Source: Neodontobutis hainanensis (taxonomy: Eukaryota > Chordata > Actinopteri > Gobiiformes > Odontobutidae). Taken from it: a DNA stretch of 64,000 nt. The notes under the pieces are model-generated. The model made no database searches. It was not told the origin of the DNA and was given only the letters and a program-made list of their open reading frames with translations. This document shows, piece after piece, positions 1 through 15,500 of this stretch. The stretch lies in contig JALDNG010000016.1 of the NCBI GenBank assembly GCA_024349245.1, positions 4,948,001 through 5,012,000 on the forward strand, given 5' to 3'. The position numbers were made by a program, and so were the translations under genes. The first letter of the stretch is position 1. Every line of letters starts with the position of its first letter.

Positions 1-1359
1 AACTGTTCCTGTAACTTTCCCAATTTATCATTCAATGTCTTCTTCTCTCAGTCTGTGAACAAATCTGGTCTCGGCAGTCATTATTTAATGTCAATTGTAG
101 TCTGATGTAACAGCAAACGTTCACTAGTTTAACTGTAAACTTGGTGTTTTGCTGACATAAGGCATCACTAAAGAATTCCTGAAAAAACAAATAAGTGTAT
201 CTGTAGCCACAGGTGTGCCATTTATTTTTTGGGAAGTGAAAGAATTATTACCCATAGATGTCGTTTTAATGCGAGCAACCAAATAAACTCCAAATGAAAG
301 GTCTAAAATATTTGCACTTACAAGACTTTCTCAGTGAATACATTTATCAGTGTAGCCTAGTCATGAGAAGGCGGAGGAGATCAGACAGAATGGTTTATCA
401 CTTTTTGGTATATTACTCATTCTCTGTCATCTTAATTCTTTTGATTAACTGCTTGACAAAACAAAGTAATGCGCCCATCAATCATTTTTTAAACAAAGGT
501 GCAGGACTTAATTTGATCTGGGCGTACTAATAAATCACTAAATTTTCATAGCTTTGTGAGTCATCGTGACAGATGGATGTAATGTACTTCCCAATTGTAA
601 ACCAAGCAGACAGTTGTCGGCGATGTTCGTCCTTGATGTCTAAGTTTCGGTGCTGGCATCTCAGTATAATTATGCTCTCTCTGTGGCCTCAGACTTTAAA
701 TACACTTTGCATAACAAAAAAAAAAGGCGAGGGATGATTCATTATGTGCCCTTCACAGATTTAGCTTCTTATTGAGATGCTGTAAAGGTGCAATTAACAG
801 CAACAAAAAGAAACAAATCTGTTTTGCACCCTTTTTGTTATGGAACAATGACTGAACATGAATAATAAACAAATAAATGTCACTGTTAAAAGTCATAAAA
901 CAGTTTTAATGGCCACATCTGGCTGTCTGTGGGAGGCAGAAGTTTAGAAGTCTAGAGTAGAAAAGTCCAGACTCAGCAGTTTAACAGTTAGAGTCCCTGT
1001 CCTGGCATAAACCCTGCCACCTAACTTGTGCTAAGAGCTGATGTGCCAGCTCATTAATGTGAGCATCAGCATTGAGGTGTCTGTGAGTGAACGATGGCCA
1101 CGGACACAGATGAGCTGACATGACACGCTTTCAGGGACGGATACAAGGAAAAAAAATGCAGGCATACATTCTGCACAAGGCAAAAAGAAAGTGTGCATCA
1201 TAAGCAGAAATGTGAATGGCAAGGATCTTATAAAACTGCCGAGGGTATTTCAACTGCACTTTCAGTGACAACTGTTCTGCAGCATTACAGCGATAGCTCC
1301 ACAGAGCACTAGAGACTTTTAAAGTTAAAGGATGTAAGCCACATAATAAGGTCATTGTG

Positions 1360-1476
1360 AGGCCAACACAGAAACAGAGAGAACCCACTGTAACATGGGG
1401 AGGACATACAGACTCGGCCGGGTTTTGAACTCACAACCTTCTTGCTGTCAGGCAGGAGTGCTAACCACATTAGCCA
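1360..1476 (-). repeat. tRNA-like SINE-type repeat, family A, reverse copy
   Basis: Read on the minus strand it runs from a 'tggttagcactcctgcc' head through a tRNA B-box-like GAGTTCAAAACCC and a 'cctccccatgtta' segment. The same layout is seen at 13294-13450 on the plus strand. The similarity between the two copies is visible by eye. The SINE-like naming rests on familiarity with teleost repeats of this type. Confidence 0.6.
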
Positions 1477-4400
1477 ATCTTTTATTTTTTCTCCAGAAAG
1501 TTTGTGAGGCAAAATTTACATTGCATCTTTTTAATTTAGCTTCAGGGACACTTTATCACTGTGCCTCCTTCAGAAGAGGAGTTCCTCTCTTCTCCCCAAG
1601 GTGATAACTTTATTTGGCTATTAAAAAAAGAAAGCTTGTGGTAGCTTTGACACAAGAGGAAAAAAAGTTCTCCTTAGTCTGTGTGGATGTGGATGTTTTC
1701 ATGATTATTTCTTAACTATAACTCAACTGTAGCAAGCTCTGGCAGTGGTGTCCTCAAAGCCCTCAAAAGTCCAGTTAAGTTAAACAAAAGAAGAAGAGCA
1801 GTGACCCATTATTGTAAATCGATTCACACAGACAGATTGCACTTGGGGGTCTCTCCATGCGTTGTTCTGGTGCGTGGTGGTAATTTAACCGAGGTGCATC
1901 CAGGGATCAAGGCCGAATAGCTCCACAGGCAGAAAACAAATGAAATACGTTTGGTTCACGGAGACTATCAGGTTGTGTGTGTAGGAATATCTGACTGCGC
2001 GTGGGTCCCCAATAGGGCTTCCATCCAGCTGAGGCAGTGTAATTGAACTTGCCAATTCAACACCTATTGCTGCGACGCTTATTCTCAGACAGCAGCTGGT
2101 TGTGATGTGACCAGCAGCGTTCGGATACATTTACTAATTTGAGGGGACATGGGGCAGGAAATTCAGCTGGTCAGACGTGTGGCACAAAAATATAGCCATG
2201 TGCAAAAACACTCAGTAAGATGAGAGCACTGTGTTGGCTCAAATGCTGGAAACCTCTCTTCTCATGTAACGCCACAACAGCAAGACCTTATTGTAAAAAC
2301 GATACTGATACAATATTTTTTTTTGCTGCGCCTTGTTATTTAGAAAATGAAAGAGGCATAAAATAAGTTGATTTGATTTTGCAGGTCAATAGTTTGTCTC
2401 TACAGCAGTTTGCATTATAGAGCAGTGTGTGATGAAGGAGAAAATGAGTTTAGTGGCGGAGGCTTATGGTTACGTAAGTAGTTTTGAACAAATAAGACCA
2501 CACAGAGGATTGTTATATTGAGGATTTTCTCATAAAACGCATATTGGGGTTTTTCTGGATGTCACTAGAGAGGGGAAAGGAAATGAAGCACAGAAGGAGG
2601 CGACCAACAGGAAACAAAGGTCATCTGATCTGGGAATAAAACGGTGCAGAAAATATAGACTAGACTGAGCTAAGAATGCTAAACTTGGCTAGACAATCAG
2701 CTCATTATACTCGTGAGCCTTCAAACTTGCCTTAGTAGCTCTAAAGGGAACAATAGAACAAAAGCAGATGATAAAGCTTAGACATAGATTTGCTGAAGTT
2801 GCAAATTAAGATTCTAAGAAGTCAATTTTTTTTTCAGCCAACAGAATACATCACAGTAATACTTAATTAGAGGCATTGTAGTCGTTGTAGTTTTGCTTTT
2901 TGGCTCTCGTCCAGTTTTATGGTTAGAAAAATGAAGAAAAAAACGCTATACTATGTTTAAACAGAAAGTGAAGATGGTGGGAGATGGGGTTAACAGGAAA
3001 CCAGAAGTCAACTGTCTCATGGTTCATATAAAGATTCTAGGAAAAAACAATAAACTTTAGCTTCCAACCATTTATATTTTCACTACATTAAAGCTAAATG
3101 ATTTTTATTGTGGGCTCCTTTTGTAATGTCTTGCATATGGCTTTAAATAGCGGCCAGAAGGCAGCGTTGGAGTGACTGAAAGGTGGCTTAAGTCTCATTA
3201 TGGTTGACTGGGGTTGCATGTCATTTTAATGAATAATTAACGTATTGATCCAGGGGAACACAGCTGGGATCAATGAGCATGGCTGCTTGGCAAATGGAGG
3301 AGTGGCAAAAGGATAAATGGATGGAGAGAAAGTGGTAGCCAAGAAACAAAAATAGGTAACAAACACAAAGCCAATGCATACAATAGATTTAGAACAAGCC
3401 TTTTTGCAAAAATAATTATGATTGATGTACCTTGTTATGATATGCATTTTATAATGTCTCTATACTTTATGTTGTCATTTATTATGTATAAGTGCTATAT
3501 AAATACATTTCACTTACTTTCTTAATAAGGTTTATTTGTAGGAACATCTTAACACTACATTCTGAGTCAGATCCAGTAAAGAAAAGATCATTAAACCAAA
3601 CTTAAAACATAAGTGATAAATCAACACCAAATAATGGATTTGAACACTTGAGTGGTGTCACAAATATTCAATGAGCACAGGGATCACAAAGCATCAGGTG
3701 AAAAGCATCTGGGGTTCACCACATCAACAGCAAAGAGTCCAAGGCTTGAACATTTGATGTTAGCCTCCTCAAAATCAAGTTAGCCAGCTCTGTTCTGTTG
3801 ATTTGTGGATGCTGGTCAGAATCGCTGAGGAGAAAATGCATTTATTTACACTGACTGAAACCTGGCTTTCACAAGAACAGCCGCACATCAATGTTGGCAT
3901 TTCATTTATTTTAACTGAGCGAAATTCATCATATTGTCATACTTTGGCCCTTTTTCCATTAATCATTCCCTCCATGCACCTTTTGGAGTGTCTATCTTTC
4001 TCAGGCTGCCAAACACACGCACATACGAACACTTTCAAACACTGCTCTCTGAGTGTACATCATCCCACAGAGGTCAGCGTCAAGGCCAGCACTAGTTGCT
4101 GTCCTCAGCGTTTGGATTATGACCTTTACTTTGTTAAAACAGTTGTTAAAAGGTCACACAAAGGGTCAGAAAAAGCTATAGGAAGGAACAGCTTGCTTTA
4201 CATCAGCTGACCGGCCTTGAATCCATCATTTTCGAGTTGCCTAGGATCCTTAAGCAATGATAGTCAAAAATTTTAAATGTATTTTTCTTTTACTTCTATC
4301 TGGTTTAAGGTATGAAATATTTGACAGAAAAATAGATGTCTACAGCAATCCATTTCTAACTGCCACATTGTCACCGCAAACAAGAGGTGGAAAGACAAGC

Positions 4401-4528
4401 ATCAGTCACGCTTGTTTAAAAAATTTTCAAGCAGACATCCATTCCACCCAAAGTTTAACTGTGAAATTGACATGTTGACATGTTGCAGGTCCAAACATGA
4501 ATTGTCTGGCACTCTGAATGATATTATA

Positions 4529-4529
<1 letters not shown>

Positions 4530-4619
<90 letters not shown>
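4530..4619. repeat. (TA)n microsatellite, about 45 units
   Basis: An uninterrupted AT dinucleotide run of about 90 bp. It lies in non-coding DNA far upstream of the first visible pld5 exon. It creates spurious Tyr-Ile open frames on both strands. Confidence 0.97.
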
Positions 4620-4624
<5 letters not shown>

Positions 4625-7600
4625 CTTTTAGTTGAAAATGTAAATGCATTAGAGTTCCATAACAAAAAGATATAATGACAGAAAACTATGGAAACAACTG
4701 GATTTGCACCATTTTGTCAGTGATTGACACTAACCTTCAACAACAATCACTTTTTCATACACTTGATTTCAAAGCAAACTTTTTAACTACGTTTTGGCTA
4801 ATAAATACATGAAAACAAAAATTTATACAAAAGTGCCATTGTGAGAGAAAAAGTAAAATAATTCCAGCTTTATCTACAATGCAAACCTCGTCAGATTGTT
4901 CAATAATCATAAAATAAAAGTTAAACATAATAATATTCGGTTGAGGTTATAATGTGCAACCCTATTGGTTATTAAATGACGTATATGTGCATTAATGCCT
5001 GCTTTTGTATAACTGGTTTTATCTTTAATAGTTAAAAATGTTGTTCCGGTGCTCCCTGTCAAAACATGACACAATGAATGAAGCTGGGAGCTGGGACCTC
5101 ACCCATGTAGGCATTGTGCAATAGATCCCGAGGATGAAAAGTGCAGGTAGAACGACGCAAGGAATAGATTAAAGGAGGACAGCATAGTTCCCAGGTGAGC
5201 TGAACAAACTGGAAACAGGAGGGTGCTTACAGACTACAGTTGTGATGACTCATTATTGCCCAGATTGCATTGTGATCTGATGGATTTGCAGTAAGGTACC
5301 AGACAAATTTAGTCTGAGACACAGTAGACATTTTACATTTGAGTTTGTGTGGTACAATGAGTGTGATTGCTTCTTCTACTCAACTGATTCTCAGAAGATA
5401 TGAACAAAACAAAACAATGTGGAAGGATCATTTAATTGGGAATGAGGTTGGGTAGAGCAGATCATCGGACTACGCACTTGTGCACATTCAACAAGTCAAC
5501 AAGTAATATGGCTGCCGAGGAACTTAACATTCAGCTGACATCGCACTGCCAAATGAAGAGGGATATTTAAGAAACTGAAACTTTGAGAACTAATTTGGAC
5601 ATGGCCTGTCCTTGTTCTATAGTCAGCCTCACACCCTGGAGCTGTGTGTACCTGTCCTAAAGATGGATAAGGTTCCTGCTTAATTGATTGAATGTGTGAT
5701 AAAATGTGTAGACTCGCATGGCAGTGTAAAGCTTAATATGTACACGCCATACAACAAAATTCTACTTCAGGGAGGTTCTACAAAACATAATTACAGATAT
5801 ACAACTTCATTTAGTGGTGCTTGGGTATAATTAGGACATAAGTCTACACAATTTATCACTTGATGTTTGTGCTGGGGCGGAGTAATATAGTTACAGGGGT
5901 ATTTTTATTACCAGTGTCTGCTGTACGCTCAGTTTGTGTGAAAGCACAAGCATAAGGGCAAGGAATAAACAAAGTTGTCAAACAGACAACTGACAGTGGA
6001 AACTCTTCAAAGGTAATACTTTGCTGGGCTGCGCGCCATGTGACATCAGCATCGATAACTGGGTCACCCATCTCTTTTTTTGTATTCGACCTGGATGGTG
6101 ACTACTTTCTGAAGGAAGCCAGAGATGGAAAAAGGGCCATCAGCCAAAACAGTTACTACACAGTTAAGGTCAAGTAAACTTGCAGTCATCTTAAGGACAT
6201 TTACTACTCATTTATCATCTGTTGTCCTTTTTTCATAAATGTACTTTATGTTCCTTATGCTCTAGTGTATATAATTAAATATCTTGTGTCCTGATGAGCC
6301 CTCTTCTCGGGCTTGAGGTGAGCCCTGTTATTTCGAGGGCATGTCATAAAGCTGCTGTGCTTGTGATAAGGGCAGAGCTGTTTGACTGCTCATCCGGCTG
6401 CCAGAAGCACTCCGAGGCCTGCATTCACTCTGGGGAGCAGTGGATACAGTCAGTGAGCTCTGAACCGAGAGCACACTGTTTCTCTGTGGAAGGAGCACAC
6501 TGCTGTCACTTTTCATAAGGTGTCAAAGGAGAGCGACTCAGAGGTGACAATCTGACAACACATGGCAGCTTCAGTCGATGGATTGATTACAATTCTTCAC
6601 ACATCTACTTTTGTCAGCAACACTCTTTTCAGGGTGCCTCAATAAAGTACTGTTCTTTAGGGTGGGATCCTACAGAGAAAGTTGGAGTGACATCACACAA
6701 GACTTTCTGAAGTGCCACTTGAGAGAACCATATATAGACTTATAGACTCAGAATGAACTCCAAGTTAAAGCCACTATTATTAGAAATTGGCTATAACATG
6801 GTCACCAATAGATTAAACATATGGTCAAGAGGGTAGACAGAGTGAAGGTGAAGAAAAGCTAGGGGGAACACTACACAAACCAGAAAGTAGACTGAAAATA
6901 CATAATACCAACAACATGCATGACCTTGTAAATTTTAGCTCATTTTGACACACAGAGAGAAATATAAGGCAGTAAGTGGGAACCCAAGCAGACACTTTAT
7001 TAGAAACGTTATGTTCACAGCTTTGTGCCCAGAGCAGCAACACATACACACATATACTTGCACTCAAAAGCTGATCGTCAGCAGATTCTGAAGAACATGA
7101 CAGGATTACGCTCCATATAGTGCTCTTGCCGTCGCTCACAGAGCACCTCTGGTATTTAAAGATTTTCACACTGCATGTCCAAGAACCTTCAACAAGGAAA
7201 TCAATTGAGCTTTATTAATTCTTACATTACACCAAAGCATGGGAATTAAAATGCCTTAATTTGTGTCGCAGAAATTTTGGCTTCAACACGCAGACGCACA
7301 AGCTTAAAAAAATCAGACTCATTACATTCACTGACATCGTCTGAGTGTCGCTTGATTGTAATAACTTAGACGTGGTGTCTGGCAGCAGACCGTGAGAGTG
7401 TCCTGAGTGGGTTTTGTCATGCGGAGGCAAAGCACCATAAAAGCTTGTTTTGTGTGGCTGTCGGCAGAAGGCTGGTTAAGCTCAGCAGCAGCGTGAACGT
7501 CATAGATCACCTCGGTGTAAACAAGCAGGTCAGTGTTAATCCACCACAATCACACGACACATGATCATGATCAAGTGCACCCCTTTTTGCACAGATAGAA

Positions 7601-9529
7601 AATGACAGGCTTTAAAGTTTGAGAGCATTGGGAAAGAGCTTAGAAAAGGGCAAACAGATAAACCACACGGATCAGAGGATATAAACATCCACTCACACTG
7701 GACTTGTCTTCCGTGCATTCCCGACAACGGCAGATACAAGCAGTGCATTTTAAAGTCAAGGTGCATGACCACACAACTAAACGGATTCTGGAAAGCATTC
7801 AAAACTGTCTGTGAGCAATCTCCTCAAATCACCCCAGGATTCGTTTTGTTTTGTCCTCATATCACTCATGGCTGTCATTGCTTTATGTTTTTATTTCAGC
7901 TGCTGTAATCAATACATTTTTCTCGACAGATGAAAATTCCTTGGAACTGTTTGAGATTAGTGGTGAACCTCATCCTTAACACTTATTGACCATTGATGAA
8001 TAGATAGATTAAGATGGTTTAGGTGGCTTGTTCAATCAATTTAATGCAGGGGTTTACCAGCATGTGCTTTAGTGTGGTCGAGAACTCTGTTCAAGTACAT
8101 GCGGCTCAGAAATAGATCCTTTGGGGCAAGTGACTCTGTGGGGTTGCTGATCAGATTTCATAGCCTCCCTGAGACATTTTGAGTGCATTCACACTTGACA
8201 TTAGAGCTACCCACTTCATCGGATCACGCAAAATGCATCATAATGTATCAGCTTTGAGTAGGGCTTCTTGTTTTATGCAGATATAGTAAGACAATATTCC
8301 ACACACCAGTGAAAATGGGCACTGTTAAATCTCTATATATAGTTATGGAACGCAATAGTAACATCAATACTACCTGTTTCTTTCCTCTGTTTTATCCTTG
8401 CATTAAAGCAGTCCAGTCTCAGAATACTTCCTGTAATTGAAGCTCTATTGATTTCTAGCTGGGCTTTACAGTCTGTTGCCCTGTTCCTGGTGCACAATTT
8501 TAATCTGACCTCTTCACACAAGAGGCTCTGTTATTTTGCTCTGTATATCGCACAAGCGCTGATGACTACACACAAAAGCATGAGCCCTGTAAATACGAGA
8601 ATTTAAAGTTTGAAGAGAGTTTAAGTGCAACACCAGCATATGCAGGATTAACTTAAACCTCAATTTAACCTGGGAGTATTTGCTGAGTGTGCTTTCGACA
8701 AATGCCCAGAGTTCTTCAAAAGTAACTGTCTATACTGGTTAAGCATCACAGCCAGCATTTCCTAAAGGGACAGGAGAGATTGGACAAGAGACTCTGGATG
8801 CACATTAGAACCGGAGATAATAATGTGTTGCCAGGATGTGGAAACGCTCATCTCCTGGTTTCCATCAGCTGAGGAAGATTGTGTGGGGCTGCCAATGTTT
8901 CCCTGGTCCACTGGGGACACTCAGTTGTCTCCGTGCTAGATTAATTTAATTTCCATAAGAGATGCTGTGGACATAAATCTTTTCATGCTACAATAAATAA
9001 AGAAAAGATCAAGGCGCCTTTGGTGTTTCTGGCTCGAAGACATCAATGGACTGTGATATGTAATCTGTCTCTGAGGATGGAAGCTTATTCTAGCTGACTG
9101 TGGTAATGATCTTTGGAAAACAACTGTAATTAGGTTTGCCTCTTTAAGTGGCTTTAGTTTTTGTTTTTTTGAAATACTTTTGACACTTCTCTACTTCCCA
9201 AACACATGTCATGAGTAGGACTTCATTCAAATACCAGCAGCATAAAGTTCTATTTGTGTCCTGTATCTACTTTTTCCCTTTTATTTCCTGATTCATGTTC
9301 CATATATTGGCGCCTGAACTCCGACCTTCGACATATTTTTGTTACTTAACGTCTGTACCATGTTAGGAGCCGCTGAGTTGAGTATTAAATCAGTTCAGCA
9401 GTTGCCGCTCATGGATTCAGCTAATAGGAGCCAAGGTTGGTGCACCTTGGCCTCTAGTATTTACAGAAACGTTGAAGAGTCAAAAATACACCTCGGAAAT
9501 CAATGTTGTTTTTCTTCTCTGTCTTGCAG

Positions 9530-12500
9530 TCTCAGCAGAAGTGCATTGCGATCTTTGCATTGGTGTGCTGCTTCGCGGTTCTGGTGGCGCTCATTTTTTC
9601 AGCTGTGGACATTTGGGGCGAGGATGAGGATGGAATCACTGAAGAGAACTGTGAAAGCAGCTGCCGGTGAGACACAATACCTCATATACAGTACATGTAG
9701 TATATCACAGTTTGTAATGAACAAGTGAGTGGACCCAGGGTGAGCAGTACAATATGTAACACTTTATTGTCCAATTATTATGACACATTTTAATAACTAC
9801 ACCTTCAATAAAAATGGTTTAAATGTGGCAACATGGGCAGTTTAGTTCTATCAGCCAATAGTGAGGATCGTACGACTCTTTCCCTCTGTTTTTGATTAGG
9901 AAAGAGCAACAAATTTGTCATAACCTCCAGCTGCCCATACAATAAAGATTATCCTCATACATTCAACATCTTTTAATAAAGGAAGATTGTATAATATATT
10001 ATAATAGCTGTAGATCATTCTGAAAAATTGACTACAGAATAAGTGGCTGTACTTGAAGGCACTGTTTGAAAACTGCAGTGCTGTGTGTGATAGTGGACCC
10101 CAGTGAAAGTGGTGGATCAGCACTGGTTTGGCTGAGACTGCACTCCTGTTCTCTGGTTCTCCTTCATTAGATTTGTATCATTCAATTTGTGATTCATCCC
10201 TGAATTACTTCCCGCTCTCTCTCTCTCCCTTCATTTTTTATTCTGTGTCCATGCACTTTCCTTCCTCTCTAAACGAGTTGCCTAACAAGTCTTTCAGCAA
10301 TCTTTGAGTATACTTTGAGAGTGACAGACCCTCGAGGATTTAGAGAAGACTGAGCCAAAGGGGTGAATGGTGTCAGAGGGTTAGAGCAGATGTGGAGAAG
10401 AAAGTAGTCGAGGAGCGATGAAGACATTCATTAGATGTTGGCCAGCTTTCTCTCATTAGACGACTCATCAGCTGGAAATGTGAGCTGTGTTTATGACCAC
10501 TCCACCCAAGGATCAGTGCTATATCTTTACTCCAGCAGTTAATATTGGCATAATTGGCAAAAATAATGAGATATACGCATGTTAATGTTAAACACGTAGC
10601 ACTCTAATAAATAATAGTGGTCTTTTCTTTGATCCCTATTGTCATTAAAGAGTCTCAAATAATGTGTGTTGTAATTAAGGCTCAACACTACAGGTGAATA
10701 GGGAACATTTTTAAATTAGAAGATATCACTGTGAAAGGAAGATGTTTGTTTAAATGAATGTTTTCATATGCAATTGAGGCCTTATGTATTTAAATATATG
10801 GTCGTTTGCATAGATTTTCAAAAAACACAATTTTTGGTTAATATTTTTGCTTTAGTAAATTTGAGATTACTGGCCTTTTAAAAAGAAATACATGTTTTTC
10901 TGGAGTAGCATGTATAAGTCAGGATAAGAATGTAAAGCCTTTCAGAATAAAGTTAAGTATAAGACTGGAAAATGTGGTGTTTGTAGGTGCTATTGAAGTG
11001 GAGATATCTAACTCAGAATTTGAGACAGAAAATCAAATAAAAAATAAAAAACGGCCTTTAAAGTTTTTTCTATTGTATAATTTCATTCAGTTTTTGGCTG
11101 TAGATTCTCCCACAAACTTTTGTGGCCAGTGGTTTCTACAAAGGAAATGCCCTTCTTTAAAACAAACAGTGCTGTGCAGACAAGCAGGTTTGTATTGATC
11201 GGGAACAGGATGGAAAGCCTGCACTGACACAGACACACTAGAATGCCCAAAATCTGTGTATAGTTTTTAGCGCCTTTTGCTCCAGGGCACAAAACCACGA
11301 ATGTTCTCTTTCCACCAAAGCAATTTTATAATGGCCTTATAATAGCTTTATAATGCTTTGGGGAAAAATGTTTATTTTTAGAATTACACTAACATATTTC
11401 CAGTTATTGTAAACCATCACATAATGCACTTAGTGGAATTTAGAACATTTATGTATGTTGAATGAGCTGTATTCTTAAGATTTGTGTTATTTCAGTATCA
11501 TTATAATGACTTTACATGTACAGGCTTAATGAGTATAGATTATGAACACAGCCCTGTGGTTGTAGCTAATTAAACACTATAGCATCTCTTCATATCAGCA
11601 GAGTGCAGGCATTAGAGCCTCTGTGATACCCATATTAATGTCCGCTCTGCTACAGCAGAAGGGTAGCGCCCGTGAGAGTGGATAATTTGTATCAGATGGC
11701 AGCAGCTCCCTGTGCCTCTGTAATTTTCAACATGACCCTGTGTTATTGCTGTAGAAGTGGATCATACACCAAGTAACAGGCTTTAATTCCAACATGTTGT
11801 AGTGATTGATTGTGCTCAGAGTTACCATGTAAACCTACCTGGCTCAGCTGCTGCGAACAAACAAACAAATTGGGTTACTATTTTTTTTTTTTGTTAGTGT
11901 TGTAAAAAATACAACGTGAGAGTAATTTGGAACCTCAAACAATATTGACTTGGACACCCTCTTGGAAAGATGTAAATATCCCACAATAAAAAGGGCCTAT
12001 CTATTTTACTTTTACCTCACATGCTCATTCATTCATGTCTTTGGATGGTGGAGGGAAGCTGGAGTGCACAGAGAGATGAGTTGACATCCCTGGGAATCAA
12101 TCCAACACCCCAAACTAAATGCACAATGCTCTTTAGTGGAGTTTTTATCTGCATTGTTCAGGATCAGTTCGGGCAGATGACAGAATGACACCCATGAGTC
12201 CACAGATTGTGTAGAGAATGAGAGGTAAACAAAACTGCTTAAATCGATGAATCTCTCACAGCAAGAAACAAGCAGTGCCTTCCTGCTCCCACCAGGTTTA
12301 AAACTGAAGACTGTCTGGCTGTTCAGAGGGCTCAAAATCACCATTCATCATGCCAAGGCACCATTAGAGTGGACTGGAAGGATTTATTTCACAATAAGAT
12401 TACTTCTCCTCCCGAGTCTGTTTTCCATCCATCCTTGTTGTGTCTTATTATTGAGGTGTTCACTGTCACTGCCCCAGTTTTTGTGTCTTTTGCAACAAAG

Positions 12501-15500
12501 AAGGTGGTGTACAGGAGATTAATCTTATTTGTACTTTTGGTCCTATTTTTTATTTTATTTTTTTTTTTGCTCGGTTTAGTTTTACTTGCTGCCGGTAGTT
12601 CAGCCGTTAAGCTCTGATAAATGAAAGCACATTCACTTGCATTAATTTCTTTATTACACAGAATCTATTGTCCCGGGCATTAATGGACTGTTTTTAAATA
12701 GAATAGACATAATGCCAAATTCATTCAGGTTTATTTCTCTCTTTAGATACATGCTACTTTGTCTGTTAACAAAAGACACGTGCAGAACTTAAATTACATT
12801 ACACATTACCTGCCAAAGCTTTAACACGCTGGTTGACGTTTCCATGAAGAGACATCAGTGCTTTATGATCATAGTGGGAGTTCTTTATAGTTTGACCCTT
12901 GGCCCCTTTCCAAACGCTGATTTAGCTCTTTTTTTATCCAAGAGTATGCAGCTGGCATTTGTATCACAACATGAGGCCAGTATATATTATTACCCAGTGG
13001 TCACTGCCCTTTGGTGCAGTAGTTGCATCAATTTCTTCAATGCAAATATGATACAATACATCCGTGTAGGTGACTCTACATTAGCTCAATGTCATGGTTT
13101 TATTATCATATTGTACTTGATGTTATGCTACTTTGTTATGTATTACTACTGATGTAACATAAATGATAACAAAAATGCCTATTGAATATCTGTGGAGGTC
13201 GAAGATTTTGACAAATGCAGGAATTCATGAAGTATCAGATCATGTTAATAGCTAAGTTATACAGCAGACATGTATAAATAAATGTATACATTTTGGGCAA
13301 CGTGGTGGCAGAGTGGTCAGCACTCCTGTCTTCAAGGTCCTAGGTTCAATCCGGGCATAGCCTTTCTGTGTGGAGTTTGCATGTCCGTATCTGCTCCGTT
13401 TTCCTCTGAGTGCTCCGGTTTCATCCAACACTAAAGTCATGTACAATAGTCCCGCCTCCCATGGGGCCAGGACTCCCCTGCAAAAGAAATCTGTAATCTC
13501 AGTGAGACTTTCCTGAATAAATAAAGGTTATATAAATAAATAAATAAATAAATAAATAAATCCACACAATGAAGTGATGTTTTGCATTCTTAAACAAAAT
13601 TATAGAGGCAGATAATTTGCTGTGGCGACCCCTGAAGCAAGCAGCCAAAAGTAAAAGAAAAAGACCAAAATTAGTAATTGGTTCGATTGGTATTTTAATT
13701 TTATATTAAAATATTCACAGCTTTTTAACTTCCATTTCTTTCAACTTTTTCAACCCATATGATCTGTTCTATTCTGAGCAATATAAACTCAACTCGGACT
13801 TGAAGCTAGTCTGCAGTGCAGGATTATTTCATGTACCTTGGCGAAAGTCTCATTGCTGAACTCATAAAAGTGAATCATGATGTTGTCTGTTGGTGCAGCA
13901 CACGTCCTGGGCCATAAATGAACAATTCGTACATGGAAGCATATTTACGATTAGTGTTGGCGCCAGTCACACACATAGCAGCGAAAACACAAGCCTCCTT
14001 TCTCCTGATCCTCCCTTAAATTATTTCAACTCCCCCTCATTGCTTTTACAGTATTGAACTTGTATGACACAGAATAAAATACATTGCCTCTGTACTGCAT
14101 CCCTTGTTATGGGCACTGCACAGTTTGTATTGTAGTTTCTATTGTATGGGATTGCCATTTAATCTTTAATTTTAAAGATTTTCCTACGAAATGCCCTCTT
14201 GAAATGTCTCGTGCAGGGTCAGCTCTCTTTCTATGACAGCACTTACTTAATCAAACTGTGGTGGCGCCAAGGATTGTATCAGCCGTCCACCCTCGCTGGG
14301 CACTTGACTCGAGAAATCCTTCCCTTGTTTTTTTATACGACGGCCTTAGTTGGCATAAATCAATGTCCTGGCTTATGATGGGGAATGTGTTGAGAGCTAG
14401 GGCTTGGTAACAGCCTGTTTGTGTGTGTGTGTGTGTGTGTGTGGCTGCCACGGTGAGTTCAATCTTTTCACTTCAGCGTTAATGCCTCTGTCATTTGCAG
14501 GCATGCTGGTGAGTTAAAGTGGGAATTGGAAATGCATTATAGGAGAGCTGAGAGTCATGTTTATCCAGATAACTTGACATTACACCTTTAGCAGAAAGAG
14601 TATGCTGGTATTTACAAGACACTGGGGGGGAATTAAAATGCAAAACAGCTCCGCTGATAAGAGAAAACTACACTGAATCTTCCTGGCGAGGCTCGCTTTT
14701 CAACTGTATGTGCAAACCTGTCTTATAGATTCGGTGTGTAATTACACTCCATGCGGTGTACTGCAACTATTCGGCCTCAGACTGCTGATGAGCACATTAA
14801 ACAAACCATGTGATAACACAGGGAGTAGCGTCTAGAGCAACACCAATAAGATGACAGCAGAATGAGTCTCTTTTCCCATTGCTAGTTGTAATTTAATCTC
14901 TATATATTGCTGACAGCTCTGGACATCGGCCCTCGGTTATTCACGGCTTACACTAGAGGCAACTTGTACAAGATTTAATGACTCTTGATGAAATCTAGGC
15001 GCTTGTATACAGCAAGAAATCTTGTGTTATCTCATTACAGTAAGCTAATGATGCAGACAGTGGGAAACAGTGGGTTGTGTTGGTAAAAAACTTTGGCAAA
15101 GACATGTAAGAGTTTCACCTTTCTGCCAATGGCACCCAAGCTTACAGTCTCTTCTAAGATAACTGATTTGTGAAAAACCATAAATGTCACTCTATTTTCT
15201 GCTACATTTTCACAAAAACTGTCACTATTATTGGCTTCCTCTTTTTGTTTCCCACAGAGCGGTGCTTGTGGAGAACATCCCAGAAGATGTCCAGTTCTCA
15301 GACAATAGTACATTGCACCTCCCGCTCTCCGAGGGTCTGTACAATCTACTGGACCGAGCCCTTCGCGTTGTGGAGATAGTTTCCCCGCTGTGGCTCCTTA
15401 ACTCCTCTGATTATGAGTCCAGCTTTCAGCCTACTGCCAGACAGGTAACAGGAGCAAATCAAAAACATCACTGAATCTAGTTTTCTTATCACTATGACTA

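Larger units (their letters stand above)
1..9529. other. Non-coding region upstream of the first visible pld5 exon
   Basis: No protein-coding exon is recognised here. The open frames are short, lack homology that I recognise and have no consistent splice context. Because the first pld5 exon seen starts with a splice acceptor and lacks the N-terminal cytoplasmic segment, this stretch is probably pld5 intron 1 or 5' flank (inference). It contains one SINE-like copy near 1360-1476 and a long TA microsatellite at 4530-4619. Nothing else stands out. Confidence 0.6.

Noticed and set aside
3803..4210. 135-codon open frame
   Set aside because: No recognisable homology, mixed composition, and no splice or promoter context. 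Within the length expected by chance for a 64-kb window.
4402..4675. Open frames of alternating Tyr-Ile on both strands
   Set aside because: They are produced by the (TA)n microsatellite and have no coding support. The same applies at 23695-23998.
9339..9728. 129-codon open frame overlapping the first pld5 exon
   Set aside because: It is in a different frame from the conserved pld5 coding sequence and runs through both splice sites.
12247..12617. Overlapping hydrophobic open frames (91 and 82 codons) as a small membrane protein gene
   Set aside because: Leu/Phe-rich translation comes from T-rich DNA. There is no conserved start context, no splice evidence, and they lie in a pld5 intron.
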